Below the pieces are notes generated by a model. That model was not told where the DNA came from, searched no databases, and saw nothing but the letters and a program-made list of their open reading frames with translations. Both the position numbers and the translations under genes were made by a program. A DNA stretch of 64,000 bases from Chiridota heheva. Taxonomy: Eukaryota; Echinodermata; Holothuroidea; Apodida; Chiridotidae. The stretch is taken from positions 62,001 to 126,000 of the forward strand of contig JAIGNY010004481.1 in the NCBI GenBank assembly GCA_020152595.1, written 5' to 3'. Positions 1 through 11,382 of this stretch are shown here, in pieces. Positions within the stretch are counted from its first letter, which is position 1. Each line of letters opens with the position of its first letter.

Positions 1-494
1 CTTTAAATCTATGTACACAGCTTGAAGAAAATCCCACAAACTACATTTTAATGCAAGTTATATACCCTGTACTCACAGTGATGTTCATCAACACAAAAAT
101 GCAATTTACAGCCCTGCCTGTAGAGTTCCAATTACCATAGATTCAACTTTAATTAACCTTCACAATGAACTTATGATTTTGGACCCATGCCCATTATCTG
201 AGCATACAACTACTGAGCTTTGTTCCCATTAATAATGGAATTCAAGATCATGATCCCCCAACCGATATACCAGTTCAATGACTGCCGAAAATAACAATGT
301 CATTGTGTTCTCACTTGAGCGCAAGCTTGCAGTCTGACCCCCTGCAGGCAATCTGATCGTGAACCGCATGTTGTTATACGTCGTGGGTCATTGAAAAAGC
401 TGAAATGTAACCAAGCAAGCTTACTGTTCAGTGAAATAATTAAGATATAACAGGATATTGTGTAACTAACATGATCGCAGGTCACTGATCTGCG

Positions 495-755
495 TTAAAG
501 GAGCACTAGACTAAAAAGTGATTGCATATTTTTAGGGGTCCCCCCCACCCCCCCCAAAAAAAGAAAAACATCAAATGCTTATTCAGCATGCAACGGCATA
601 ACAAATTTCTTATTAATAAGAATATTCTAGTAACTGCAGCCCTTACGTCATCTGTGGGCTATGGAGGCATGGAGTTCATCATTCTTTTGTAGATGATATA
701 TCTATGAAATTCGCAAAAACAAGCACCCTCACTTTTTGGTCTAGTGCTCCTTTAA
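495..755. mobile_element. TTAA-flanked MITE, family A
   Basis: A non-coding 261-bp element with near-perfect terminal inverted repeats that begin AGGAGCACTAGAC and continue to about 22 bp. TTAA stands at both outer edges (495-498 and 752-755). The empty site can be inferred from the second copy of the host repeat, which lacks this insert. Related copies or ends lie at 4615, 25974 and 34981. Confidence 0.8.
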
Positions 756-1303
756 CACACATTTTTGAGAATCTCATTGGTGGATCTGATCCCTGATCCA
801 GATCATGACCACCCTTGAAGAAAACCCCACGAACTACAATTTCATGCAAGTTATATATCTTTTACTCCCAGTGATGTTCATCAACACAAAAATTCAATTT
901 ACATCCCTGCATATAGAATTCATATTAGATTCAACTTTACCTTCAACATGAACTTATGATCATTTTGGACTCATGCCCATTATCTATGCAAACAAGTACT
1001 AAGCAGTGTTCTCATTTAAACTGGAATTCCAGATCATGATCCCCCCAACGATATTTAAGTTCAATGATTGCAGAAGAAATAAAAAAATGTCATTGCGTTC
1101 TCACTTGAGCGTAAGCTTGCAGTCGGACCCACTGCAGACAATCTGATCGCGAGACATGAGTACACCACACGTTGAAATGTGGGTCATTGAAAAACCTGTG
1201 TGATGTAACCGAACAGGCTTACTGCTCACGTGAAATAATTAGGTTTTAACAGGATATTGCATAACTTACATGTATAATCGCAGGTCATTAATCTGCGTCA
1301 CAC

Positions 1304-1913
1304 TGGTGCTGTAATGACATGTCCATTATCGCAATATCTATTTTACCATGACATAGAATATGCCTCTTAAGACATATCGCGGTACCAAAATCAAATACAG
1401 AACTAAGAAATTTTTATGCAACTAGGCTAGGCTAGTTCACTAACGTTGAGTTACTAAATCCAAATTGCAAGTTTAGGCCATGATCGTTTCTAAATTAACT
1501 TTAAAAACGTGCAAAAATATAGTGAAACAGGAAAATATTAAAAAAGCTATTTCTAAATCGTGCTTATTCACCACACACTACCACGCTATGATGTAAGTTA
1601 AAAAAAAGAAAGAAAAATTGGTCCAGAAAATGCCTCTCACTTCGATTCATGGTAACATTGGCTGAATTACCAAACATGTGCATGCGATGCGTGATGAAAT
1701 CTAGAATGTAATAGTCACGCGATCATGTCGTCTGCTAGATAGAAATCTTTGTTTCTTGTGTTCATATGCATACATAAGTATAGAAGAACTACCGATATTA
1801 ACAATTTGTGTTGTGAGTCGGTTATCTTGAAAAATACCGCGATAAACCAATATATCGCGATACTTTGCTCCAAGATGGTCAATACCTAATACAGGCATAT
1901 CGTGACAGCACTA
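1304..1913. mobile_element. Non-autonomous hAT-like element, family hAT-A
   Basis: The ends are inverted repeats of the form TRGTGCTGTMAYGAYAT. Imperfect 8-bp flanking repeats (cgtcacac and gttcacac) fit a hAT target duplication. The interior is AT-rich with atatcgcgatat-type motifs and has no transposase reading frame. The interior matches the longer relative at 37207-39040, of which this is an internally deleted version. Confidence 0.7.
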
Positions 1914-1990
1914 GTTCACACACGTTTTCTGAGAATCTCATCGGTGGCCTGCTACGCATCGTGATCTTTTCCTTCACTAGGATCAAGATC

Positions 1991-2331
1991 AAGTGACTGC
2001 GATCAGATCCAGTCAGCGTTCTCACAGTAAACATGTTAATCAGTGGATCAAATCACATGCAGTGGGACCAATCATGAGCTCACACTTAAGTGAAAACACG
2101 CTCCTGGTAACCTGTATTACACCCATGTTGCATCCATTCATAAACTTACTCTGACAAAACCATGCATAAATTAAGGTAAATATACTACAATATTATAAAT
2201 CTTATGTACAAATGGCCTCTCAGATCAGAGAGGGAGGGGGGAGTAATACTTTACTTTGAAGGGGGAAATAATACTTTACTTTCTGGTACAATATAAGTCT
2301 TCTGCTATTATACCACAACAACACATAATCT
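1991..2331. other. Intronless flank, no gene seen
   Basis: This continues the GATC-rich repeat to about 2100. It then has AT-rich sequence with a short duplication of aatactttactt around 2253-2282. Nothing coding is visible. Confidence 0.5.
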
Positions 2332-2458
2332 TTAAATGATTAGTTCAGTAGTCAAGCAAGATTATGTTATACGAAGAAAGAGGACTTCAAAAGAAACAAA
2401 ATGGTGAAGAAAGCATTCAAAAATCTTATTCAAAGAACTTGTTCAAATCTTATTAAAT
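2332..2458 (+). mobile_element. TTAA-clan element, left arm only
   Basis: It starts at a TTAA followed by a version of the shared arm: attagttcagtagtcaagc, then gaggacttcaaaagaaac, aaaatggtgaagaaagcatt and atcttatt. No right end is recognised, so it looks like a solo arm. The better-preserved relative is the foldback element at 20376-21704. Confidence 0.65.
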
Positions 2459-2730
2459 GTTTTGACAACCAACAAGTATTTTAGCACTTCATGCAATTTC
2501 TGTTATTTTTGACTTAAGATTTTTTATTGACGTTTATTGACTAATGTGCAGTAAGTTTGAGCATGAATCACCTCAATGATGAATCACTATATCCATACTC
2601 CCTCAAACAGTGTTCGACCAATCACACATCCGGTTGCCAGGAACAACCAAAAATCTTATTCAGGCACCCATGACATTTACTAGACCTGTTTGGATGAACA
2701 ACTTGGTTTTCAGCAAAATTTGCATTGCTA
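2459..2730. other. No feature recognised
   Basis: AT-rich sequence without coding potential or a repeat I can place. Confidence 0.4.
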
Positions 2731-2992
2731 AAGCTAAATCCATCTGAGCCATAGGCTCATAGAGCCGGTGCTTCGTTTCAATGGCGCAAGCGAATTAAAG
2801 TACATTCATGACTCCTCATGATGGAACACCAGTCCATAGCAGATTAATCCCCAGGCAGTGCTGGTACACATTTTACAGCCAAGTGGACTGAAGCAAGTAA
2901 AGTGTCTTGCTCAAGGACACAATGCAGCGCTCAGAACAGGGATTCAAACCCGCTACCTTTCGATTACGAGCTTGACCACCACTGCACCTCTA
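2731..2992 (-). mobile_element. SINE-like repeat, copy 1
   Basis: This sequence shares blocks in the same order with 62634-62890: ccatctgagcc, ggcgcaagcg, cagtgctggtac, gtgtcttgctcaaggacac and aatgcagcgctc. Near its right end, gggattcaaaccc read on the minus strand resembles a tRNA-type RNA polymerase III B box. That suggests a tRNA-related SINE transcribed leftward. An A box was not identified, so the class is inferred. Confidence 0.6.
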
Positions 2993-3095
2993 AAAATTTG
3001 CATTGTATGTATATAAAAATATTAAAAAACATGTTTACAGGCAAGCTTGTTTACTTTTAGGAGAACCACAAATTCAGATAATCCTCCTGCCGGGC

Positions 3096-3240
3096 AATGG
3101 TTAATTAGTCAATCCCAACGGTTGATTAGTCAATCCCAACGGTTGATTAGTCAATCCCAATGGTTGATTAGTCAATCCCAATGGTCGATTAGTCAACCCC
3201 AATGGTTGATTAGTCAATCCCAATGGTTGATTGAGTCAAT
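3096..3240. repeat. 21-bp minisatellite, about 7 units
   Basis: Units of the form ggttgattagtcaatcccaa repeat at 21-bp spacing with few changes. The last unit is degenerate. Because 21 is a multiple of 3, a spurious repetitive reading frame runs through it. Confidence 0.9.
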
Positions 3241-3628
3241 TCCTACCCTCAAAGGTCATCAAGGGAATAACTTACATCATCTAGTTCCATAATCTTCATT
3301 TATCTTTTAATTGTATTACAATTAATTTGTATCAACTTTTCTTTTACTGTATTTTGGATTTTGGATTTTAAGGCAACTTGCTTTTTTTTACCATGGCTTG
3401 ACTTTTATTCAACTAAACTTTTACCCTACATTTTACTGTCTGCTTTGCTATTTTGTCTACAATTTTCTTTTGACCAATTTTTTGCCAAACTCTTTATGCT
3501 TGTTTAACATTTGTTACTTTACACTTTATTGTTAACTGACCTCACAACAAGCCAGCTTTGAGCTGAATGAACCACCCTGTATAGCGATAAGAAATATTCA
3601 CACTTATTTGTTGCTCTTTAGTAAAACA
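3241..3628. other. AT-rich, no feature recognised
   Basis: T-rich sequence with short simple runs. No gene, splice-site pair or mobile element is recognised. Confidence 0.4.
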
Positions 3629-4300
3629 CCTTTAAAGAATTAATCCATTTTCATTTTTAAATGTACGATAGAGAGAAAATCTTAGAAACAAAGCAATGAA
3701 AAAACTATGTTACTATCTTATCCCGTTTAGAAGTAACAATTAAAGGAATATTCCCATAAATTTTCATTTTTTCATATATAATAGAGCAAAATTTTACAAA
3801 CAAATTGGTGAAAAAAACTGTTAAAATCTTATTCCGTTTAAGTTACAAAATTTTAGAGTATTTTTGAATTTGGACAAAAGTAACTGATTTGCAACATCTG
3901 TGATGTCATAGATACAATTTCAACAAAATGTCTTTTGTATTTCTCTAAAAAATGATTTGGATTTTTTTCTCATTGTAAATGTAAAGAAAAAAACAAAATG
4001 TTTTCTTGTAATTTATATATTCCACCCTCTCTCTATAATGATCCAAAAATGTTCGATAATGTAAAAAAAGTGTGGTTAAATTTAAAAGAAATACATAAAT
4101 GTGCTGGAATTGCCTTGATGACATCACCAAGTTATAGGACATATACTGTATGAGTCGTTTTTAAGAATATTTTTCTACTCTTTAATTTGTTATAAGTTTT
4201 AAGCGAAATAAGATATTAACATATTTTCTTCACCACTTTGTTTCTACAAATTTTCTCTATCATATATGAGAAAATGAAAATCCATGGGAATATTCCTTTC
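3629..4300. mobile_element. TTAA-clan inverted-repeat element, form C
   Basis: The main element (3740-4300) has arms of roughly 110-140 bp that begin AAAGGAATATTCCCAT on each strand. It carries the clan core aaacaaa-tggtgaagaaa-atcttattccg. TTAA is present on the left but eroded on the right. An extra diverged left arm precedes it in direct orientation (3629-3735), so the left side is duplicated as in the foldback element at 20376. It has no coding capacity. The right half recurs at 10555-10806. Confidence 0.75.
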
Positions 4301-4534
4301 AGACAATTTACAGACTGCAGCCTCTTCCTACTGTGCATTTGTCATGCCCTGATGAAACTGTCTCACCCTCAGCCTCATTGATGAATCATTTTGGCATTTA
4401 TAACTGTATGAATCAGTCGGACCTTTCAAGTGTTCAAGCAAAAACCTTGCAACAAGGTTGAACTTAAAAGGTATTTTATATTCTGGAATATTCGTTTAAG
4501 CCGGCCTGTAACATTCAAAAGCCAAGTCCGGAGA

Positions 4535-4910
4535 TGGAATTAATTATAAAATATCCCATGGTTCTGAATATGGTGCCGAAAATATTCAAACAAAAATTTC
4601 TGACAAAAATAATATTAAAGGGACACTAGACCGAAAAGTGAGGGCACTCATTTTTGCAAATTTCACAGATATATTATCCACAACAGATTGATAAACTTCA
4701 TGCCTCCATAGCCTACAGGCGACATGATGGCAAAGGTCAATTGAATATTCATATTAACCAGAAAATTGCTATACAGTTGGGTGCTAGTTAAACATTTGAT
4801 TTTTAGGGGTGAATACATCTTTATATACTTTCCTCTTTTGCAATTTAATGTACTTTTCATTGCACAATTATTACATGGGGGACAATTTTAGAGCACATAT
4901 TTATTTACCA
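4535..4910 (+). repeat. Interspersed repeat L, copy 1
   Basis: It matches the reverse complement of 14555-14765 from ggaattaatta through the ggttctgaat block to tagagcacatattta. Compared with that copy it carries an insertion of about 190 bp, the MITE at 4615-4806. Class unknown. Confidence 0.65.
4615..4806. mobile_element. Family A MITE, right side truncated, nested in repeat L
   Basis: It begins TTAAAGGGACACTAGACC and follows the reverse complement of the 495-755 element through the conserved catgcctccatagcc block. It ends near the atttttagggg motif, without the second terminal repeat. The sister copy of the host repeat (14555-14765) lacks it, which dates the insertion after the repeat dispersed. 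Confidence 0.7.
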
Positions 4911-5229
4911 CATTTATTGTTGTTTACTCAAAAAAAAAAAAATATCTTATGACTTTTTTTTTTTTTTTTTTTCCCGCGAATAATCCCGTTGATTTTTTCC
5001 AGCTCCATGGTAAATGGATATGCCCTTGAATTCACCATTGAAAGTTACAGGCCATTTTACTTATTTACAGGCCATTTTACTTATTTACAGGCCATTCCGC
5101 AGTCAGTCACACATGGACTGGAATATTGCCCTCGCAAACACCTAGCTAGGGTCTCCCAGGGCAGTGCGAGCAGACCCCAAGGGTCACCCCAATGAACTAA
5201 TCCTATAAGTTTACACACCACAAACTTAC
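4911..5229. repeat. Homopolymer tracts and a 20-bp triple repeat
   Basis: An A tract and a longer T tract lie at 4930-4972. At 5037-5095 the unit acaggccattttacttattt occurs three times, the last one partial. The right edge contains the splice donor that follows PTP4A exon 2 (minus strand). Confidence 0.7.
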
Positions 5230-5322
5230 CAATACTTCAATGCCTTCTTTAGCGAGCAATTCTGCATCATAAGTTGGCTCACAAACTCTTGCAACCTCCT
5301 TAACATCTCGCTTTTTTAATTC
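5230..5322 (-). CDS. PTP4A: PTP4A (PRL phosphatase), coding exon 2
   Basis: This exon encodes 31 residues of a PTP4A-family dual-specificity phosphatase. These are prenylated membrane-associated enzymes that also bind CNNM magnesium transporters. The translation begins ELKKRDVKEVARVCEPTYDA and ends KEGIEVL. It corresponds to the strand and helix region just before the DWPFDDG general-acid loop of the family. The minus-strand acceptor (tttttcttgcag) at 5323-5324 and the donor gtaagt at 5224-5229 are both strong. The exon is 93 bp, enters in phase 0, and joins exon 1 (40839-40943) without a frame break. The next exons (acid loop, CxxGxxR active site, C-terminal CaaX box) are not found in 1-5229 and should lie outside the window. 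The only doubt is whether other isoforms exist. Confidence 0.93.
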
Positions 5323-5473
5323 CTGCAAGAAAAAAAATGAATAAATATTCTTATTTCAGGGTATTGATCTCATTTATTATAAAACAAACATTAGAACTGT
5401 TTAATAAATGTTTCGGAAAAAGAAGCAAATGAAAATAATAGGTAATAGAGAACATGCAGTAAAGTAGTATATT

Positions 5474-6175
5474 TGTGTTGTTTTTCTGTGTTCCTTTCAT
5501 TAGGTAGATCCCTTTCTTAAGAGGTTATGTTAGATAAAGATGTCCACGGCCGTCGTTTGATGAGCAGCTTTTTTGACCCCTTGGGTTTTTAGCACAGCAT
5601 ACCATAGCCTGGTTTAACGTCCTGAAAGCATCCAGTGCTGGATATTATATCAAGATGGCCAAGGCCTTTGATAACCAGTTGTGAACTCACCAGTTGTAGA
5701 CCCACCGGGATAGAAACCCCGGATGTGCGGGTGAGAGACAAAGCACAAACCAACAACACCATTAAGGTCTGTTTTTTTGACCTTATACAGCTTATTCTGA
5801 CCTCATGGCTGCATGCCCATCAGCAATAGTGAGTTTGTGGTGTTTTTCTGTGTTAAATTTTGTTAAGTAGATCCCTTTCTCAAGAGGTTAGGTCAGACAG
5901 ATGTCCATGGCCATTTGATGAGCAAGTTTCTTGACCCCTTGGTTTTTTTGACCTTATACAGCTTATTCCGACCTCATGGCTGCATGCGCATCAGCAACAG
6001 AGTGTTTGTGGTGTTTTTCTTTGTCAATTTTGTTAGGTAGATCGCTTTCTCAAGAGGTTAGGTTAGACAGAGATGTCCACGGCCGTTTGATGAGCAGGTT
6101 TTATGATCGCTTGAGTTTTTTGACCTTCTACAGCTTATTCTGGCGTCATGGCTAAATGCACGTCTGCAACAGTTG
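5474..6175. repeat. Tandem repeat of about 172 bp, three units
   Basis: Units share gtgtttttctgtgt, tagatccctttctcaagagg, gatgtccacggcc, tttgatgagcag and cttatacagcttattc. Units 2 and 3 are intact (about 5826-6002 and 6003-6175). Unit 1 is split by a separate insert at 5591-5769. Confidence 0.8.
5591..5769. mobile_element. Insert splitting a tandem unit, possibly SINE-like
   Basis: It interrupts the first 172-bp unit exactly where units 2 and 3 read continuously through cttggttttttgac. It contains tggtttaacgtcctg and, near its end, ccgggatagaaaccccgg and gggtgagagac. These resemble a dispersed repeat of marine genomes with a B-box-like end. Insertion status is well supported; class is a guess. 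Confidence 0.5.
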
Positions 6176-6465
6176 CTTTGACGTAACTGAAGAAGTTGAA
6201 AGCCAGTGGTAACAAATATAGCCCATGACTCCAGGGTAGCAACTATGCAGTAACAAACTGGTGTTGACTGCTGCTGCATCAATATCACTGCCAAAGCAGC
6301 GTAAACTACAAACACACTATAATGAAAACTGATTTGCGCGAGGCTCCCTTAAGGAGAACCTGATGTGAATAACAGATGGTGCTGCTATATGCATGCCACA
6401 AATCAGATCATATTCCACTGAATCTAGAAAATAATACTGGACATAAAACAGTAAACATATCTAAC
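6176..6465. other. No feature recognised
   Basis: Single-copy-looking sequence with no supportable coding or regulatory feature. Confidence 0.4.
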
Positions 6466-6566
6466 ACTGTACATATATACATGTACACTGTACATCATAT
6501 ACATGTACATTGTACATCATATACATGTACATTGTATATCATATACATGTACATTGTATATCATAT
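6466..6566. repeat. 22-bp minisatellite, palindromic units
   Basis: About five units of catatacatgtacattgtac type, each containing the palindrome tacatgta. The units alternate between gtacat and gtatat ends. Confidence 0.85.
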
Positions 6567-7140
6567 ACTGAAGTTGTGTTGAAAGCCCTGAGGGTGGAAA
6601 ATTACTTTAATTTGTGGGACCGTAGAAAGTCCTGGAATTATTTCTGAGAGTACACCACAACAACAATAACAAAACTGAATGCTTAACTGCAACAGCAAAT
6701 TTGTATCAATTTATTGCACTTTAAAGATTGTTGCATTAGTTGTATTGCAAATAACATTTTAAGCTTTTTTTCTTTTCTTATTTTCTCTTTCTTTCTTTCT
6801 TACTTTTTCTCTCCCTTTCTTTCCATTTTCCCCCTTTCTTTTTCTCATCTTTATCTAAATTATGGTAACCTGAAAAAATTTCAGGGAATATTGGTGCAGA
6901 AACGTAGCCAGATATTTGAAAGGGGGGAGCGACCTGTCAAAAAAAAAAAAAAATTGCCTCGGACCAAATGAGATTTTCTAATATGCTTACGGAACTAGCT
7001 CTCTTTGCCTGAAAAAACTTCAGGAATTTTATGCAAAATGTTGGAGCTGATCTTTTTTCTTTTCCGATTTCTAAATGATTTGAAATTAGGGGATGTATGG
7101 ATGTAATGATTTGAAATTAGGGATGCATGCATGCATGTAT
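6567..7140. other. Low-complexity pyrimidine tract and flank
   Basis: A ctttctttctt-rich tract lies at about 6765-6850. A motif aacgtagccagatatttgaa at 6901, followed by an A run, resembles the start of repeats that begin gtggcgtagccag elsewhere. No gene is visible. Confidence 0.45.
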
Positions 7141-7431
<291 letters not shown>

Positions 7432-8657
7432 ATTTGGGGAAGGGGGTGAATTTGCTGATTCTCCAAGTGGTTCAATTTTTCGGAGAAGTAACCAAATTTT
7501 TCAGATAATTGGCAATAAGAAATACTGTACTCAAAAGCCCATACATGCCATAACTAAGCTGCTACCTATACATTGTTATTCACCAAACTGCTCAAAGAAA
7601 TGATATTCAACTTGGGGAGGGGGAGCAAAGTAGTGGGAGAAACCGCTCTCCTACTAGTCCCCCTGGTTATGTCCCTCTTAGGTGAGTGCCATGGTCCACT
7701 ATAATTTCAAATTTCACCCCTGGTTCAAAGACATCCAACATTTTGACAATTCTGTAGAATTTCTCAGCAAAAACTGCTTACACTACAGCAGTGAAGGAAA
7801 CAGAACAAACAAAGAGCGGCAAGCAAATGTTTATCTGTACCACCGTTCCTTGACTAAATCCACTTAATCTTTATGGATCTAATTGACGTACAGTATGACC
7901 TGCTAATTTATGCTATACACGGGACCGAAAGCAATCCCTCAACTAATTACAAGTCACTTTTACTTGATTACCAAGCGCTTGCTGCTCAAGCTCTCTTATA
8001 AACCCAAAACTAGATTCTCCAGGTGATGCTTAATTTGGGCGGATTAGGCCTTAATTTGACAAGCTACAGTACAGCAATAAGCTTTGTGACACAAGTGTTA
8101 CATGTAACTAAACAAAATCAAACTGACAACAAAAATAAAATTAGAATCTGACATCCACATTTATTTTTCATAAGGGAATAATTTGGAACCAAAATATCTC
8201 CTCTAAAAGTCAATTTCTGAAACTATCTAATATCAGCCTTCCATAGTACTGTACTGTGTTGTACTGTGCTGTGTTGTGGAATTCATGACAAAAATACACA
8301 AGCATTTCCATTTTAAACTTTTTGGGGTGGGGGGTGGAGGGGAATCATTTCATTTTCTATTGAATATTCAAATAAGGGTCATGTTTTCAGGGTCATGAGT
8401 TTCGATCAAACAATGTCTTGGTCCAGTACAGTACTGTACAGTAGATCTCATGAGAGATTAATGAAAGGGACATTTCGATCGTTTGAGTCAAACATATTAG
8501 ATTTATGCAATTTAGTAATTCACAGTAATTCTTTGTACTTTTGCATTCATTCCTTAATTCAAAATTACAGATAGAAAAGTAAAACAAGATTGGTTCGGAG
8601 CAAGTTCAAGTTAAAACAGGTTAATCAAGTGATTCTCATGTGAAATACTGCACTTCC
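7432..8657. other. No gene recognised
   Basis: AT-rich sequence. It has a gtactgt/gtgttgt run at 8246-8277 and the palindromic cluster agtacagtactgtacagta at 8424-8442, a motif type frequent in this window. Confidence 0.4.
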
Positions 8658-9319
8658 TTAAAAGGTTAATGGAAAGATAAGAGATTTTTTACCCAGATAA
8701 AAAAGCATTACATTCCAAGCAGAAGTTTTTCAATTGTGGCTACAGCAAGTTTACAGTTTAAAAAAAGATAAATCAAAGTTAGAGTTTGCACAAAAAATTC
8801 AGCATGTGAGCCAAAAGTCATGATGTATGGAAAGAATACAGCTAAAATTCTTAAATGTAATTCTTTTATTTCTTTCCCAAAATAGCAAAAGTTCTAAAAA
8901 TGTGTTATAAGAAAAACCAAGGTGGCCCGGTAATAATACTGACCGTTGGTTAGACAACTTCTAAGCAGAACGTCCATTAAGTTTTTGAGACCCTTTTCTG
9001 AACTGCCTACTACAGTGGGCAATTTGGGAGAACTTCTGTAGATCTCAAATTTGCATACGCATAAGATTTTACAACTTATGCAAATTTTTTAATTTCTAAG
9101 TGATTTTGATGAAAGTTGTGCTACTTGTTGGATAAGGGTGCCAAACTTCCATAGTAGACTTACCAAACCAGTCATTTCTAGGCAGGTGAGACACAACTTT
9201 TACCTTGAATATCTTTTTAATGGAATAAGCTAGTGAAGTAGTTTGTTCACCATTTGGTTTCTTTTGAAGTCCTCTTTCATATAAGATAAACTTGCTTGAC
9301 CACTGAACCAATCTTTTAA
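8658..9319. mobile_element. TTAA-bounded element with unlike ends
   Basis: The left end is TTAAAAGGTTAATGG followed by agattttttacccagat, shared with 10234-10806. The right end, on the minus strand, is the clan arm that starts TTAAAAGATTGGTTCAG and continues into gaagtcctctttcatataag. The interior is non-coding. TTAA at both edges supports one unit, but the boundaries were found by eye. Confidence 0.55.
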
Positions 9320-9535
9320 CGATTTTAAGCAACTCAACTCGTGCTGTCTTGTAACGAGATAATATGTTTTCTATAATTAAATAAGATATGACCTTCAAAG
9401 TTAAAAAGTCACCAGAGTTTATCTCGTCATTAAAATCGTTAATCAATTTGTTAATCAATTTATTTGGCTGGGTTGTTGGGTTTCGATTAATGCCTTGAAT
9501 GCCAGCATGTTTGCCCGCATAGTGCTGGTACTCAG

Positions 9536-9854
9536 CAGACCCCTAGCTTGATTTAAATAGGGGCAGGGTGCTAGACTTGTTGAGGGGCAGATTATTGCAA
9601 GCGCGAAGCGCTGTACCTTTCGACATGGAGTCCAGGGGCCATTTTACAAACAGGACAATTGCTTACTATGCTATCATTCTGTGTTCTGTATTCATTTATG
9701 AGGTTAATTCAGATTATTAAGTTTAAAAAACAAAAATCTTTATACAAAAATTAAACTTTTTTCTCATGAGCAGGGTGGACCCCAGGGGGGCAGGGTGGGC
9801 CCACGGGAAGGGGAAGTGGGCCCACCCCTGTAAAACAGCAGAGCTAGGGGTCTG
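9536..9854. mobile_element. Short TIR element, family D, copy 1
   Basis: A 319-bp element with perfect 13-bp terminal inverted repeats CAGACCCCTAGCT. ggtact lies on both flanks (9527-9532 and 9855-9860), consistent with a target duplication of about 8 bp. The interior includes gcgaagcgct, gtccaggggcc and a G-rich block. Relatives are at 26085, 31781 (minus), 39545 and 40690 (minus). Confidence 0.75.
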
Positions 9855-10233
9855 GGTACTGGGTTTGTTTACCAGCGGCATATATAAAAGCAGCCTGGAT
9901 TTGAAGTTTCAATTGTATCATTGTGGTTACTTAATACGTGATCTTTGAGCATCTCCGTCTGAATTACTTATCCGCAACATTGGAATTAAATATCGCTAAT
10001 CATCTGGACATTCTCTTTGGCGTTTCTTTTATTCTACTTGTGATCTCGTCGTCGACTCACTAAACCTCCAGCTATCACCCGGGCCGTTTTCTATTCCATT
10101 GTTTTGCATGACCAAGTAAGACAGACTAGACGTAAATCCCATATTTTTTAACAGAACTATTATTTGTGACGAAGGACAATTCATTTTAGAAAACCATCAA
10201 TACATATCCCCACACATCTACATACAGTACCTT
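9855..10233. other. No feature recognised
   Basis: Single-copy-looking sequence, somewhat less AT-rich than its neighbours. No supportable gene. Confidence 0.4.
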
Positions 10234-10806
10234 TTAAGGTATATGGACAGGTAGAGATTTTTTACCCAGATGACAGAGCACTGAATTGGCAATCGCACTT
10301 ATAGTATTTTAGTAATGACAAATTTAAGTTTATAAAAATTCTCAGCGTGTGCAAAAGTAAGGATGTATTGAACGGTCACAATCGCACTTATAGTTTTTAA
10401 GCAATGACAAACCTAAGTTTTAAAAGAAATTCAGTGTGTGCAAAAGTAAGCATGGAAGAAATGAGTACAGCTGAAATTCTTTAGTGTTATTCTTGATATT
10501 TTTTCCTCTCCAAATTTCAATTATCAAAGGCTTTCAAATTGCATTCAAATTGAAGAAGAAAAAAGTGGGAATAAATTCAAAAGAAATACATAAGAATTGT
10601 GCTGGAATTGCCTTGATGACATCACCAAGCTGAAGGACATATACTGTACAAGGTGTTTTAAGATCATTTTTCTACTCTTTAAATTGTTATAACTTCTAAA
10701 CGGAATAAAATATTAACATAGTTTTTTTATCTCACCACTTTTGTGTTTCTACAAATTGTCTATATCATATGTGAAAAAATGAAAATCCATAGGAATATTC
10801 CTTTAA
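10234..10806. mobile_element. TTAA-bounded element, left form J and right form C
   Basis: TTAA stands at both edges. The left part matches 8658 onward (agattttttacccagatga). The right 250 bp matches the right half of 3740-4300 (ttgccttgatgacatcacca, then the arm ending ggaatattcctttaa). An internal direct duplication of about 90 bp (10283-10450) centres on aatcgcacttatagt. No coding capacity. Confidence 0.65.
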
Positions 10807-10904
10807 CTTACTACTGCAATATTACTGCTTGAAGCACATATCAGGCTTCGCTGGGTTTCTAGAACAAATGCATTATAGGAAACTTCCTTCCTTATTTGCA
10901 GAAA

Positions 10905-11355
10905 ACCCTAATATGAACGCGTTCTCATTTAAATACGAGCTCCAGATCAGACCCACATCACATCTACTGATTTTTTAGTGTGAAAACGATCACCAGATCT
11001 GATCAGTCACTGATCATGATCCCAAGCAGGTAATCAGATCTACCAATGAGATTCTCTAATTTTTTAGTGTGAAAACGATCACCAGATCAGATCACAGTCA
11101 CTGATCATGATCCGAAACAGAGAAACAGACGATCAGGTCTACCAATGAGGTTCTCTACTGATTTTTTAGTGTGAAAACGATCACCAGATCTGATCAGTCA
11201 CTGATCATGATCCAAGACAGGCAATTATATCTACCAATGAGATTCTCTACTGATGTTTTAGTGTGAAAACGATCACCAGATCTGATCACAGTCACTGATC
11301 ATGATCCGAAGCAGTGGGTCTCATCACAGACTTGCACTCAAGTGAGAACACATGA
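10905..11355. repeat. Tandem GATC-rich repeat, about 4 units
   Basis: Units of roughly 85-105 bp contain tagtgtgaaaacgatcacc, agatctgatc, cactgatcatgatcc and ctaccaatgagattctcta. It is flanked by sequence related to the 21-1990 repeat. The repeated palindromes agatct and gatcatgatc give each unit strong folding potential. Confidence 0.8.
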
Positions 11356-11382
11356 CATTTTTTGCCTACAACCATCGAACAA

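Larger units (their letters stand above)
21..1990. repeat. GATC-rich repeat, two tandem copies
   Basis: Two similar copies begin at 21 and 814 with the same cttgaagaaaa start, then share the blocks around gatgttcatcaacac, gatcatgatccccc and ttctcacttgagcg. Without inserts the unit is about 530 bp. Copy 1 carries a TTAA MITE (495-755) and copy 2 a hAT element (1304-1913). Both insertions lie within a few bases of the same point in the unit, just after atctgcg. Related sequence recurs at 10905-11355. The class is unknown. Confidence 0.75.

Noticed and set aside
2930-2945. tRNA gene suggested by gggattcaaaccc
   Set aside because: No cloverleaf, A box or acceptor stem can be drawn. The motif belongs to a repeat with a second copy at 62634-62890.
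3096-3240. CRISPR-like direct repeats
   Set aside because: The units are contiguous without unique spacers and the genome is eukaryotic, so this is a minisatellite.
1-5229. Search for PTP4A exon 3 (DWPFDDG and CxxGxxR coding)
   Set aside because: No minus-strand sequence able to encode these motifs was found, so the remaining exons are taken to lie outside the window.
9096-9458. 120-codon minus-strand open frame
   Set aside because: It overlaps a non-coding TTAA-clan arm and its boundary. The arm has no such protein in its other copies.
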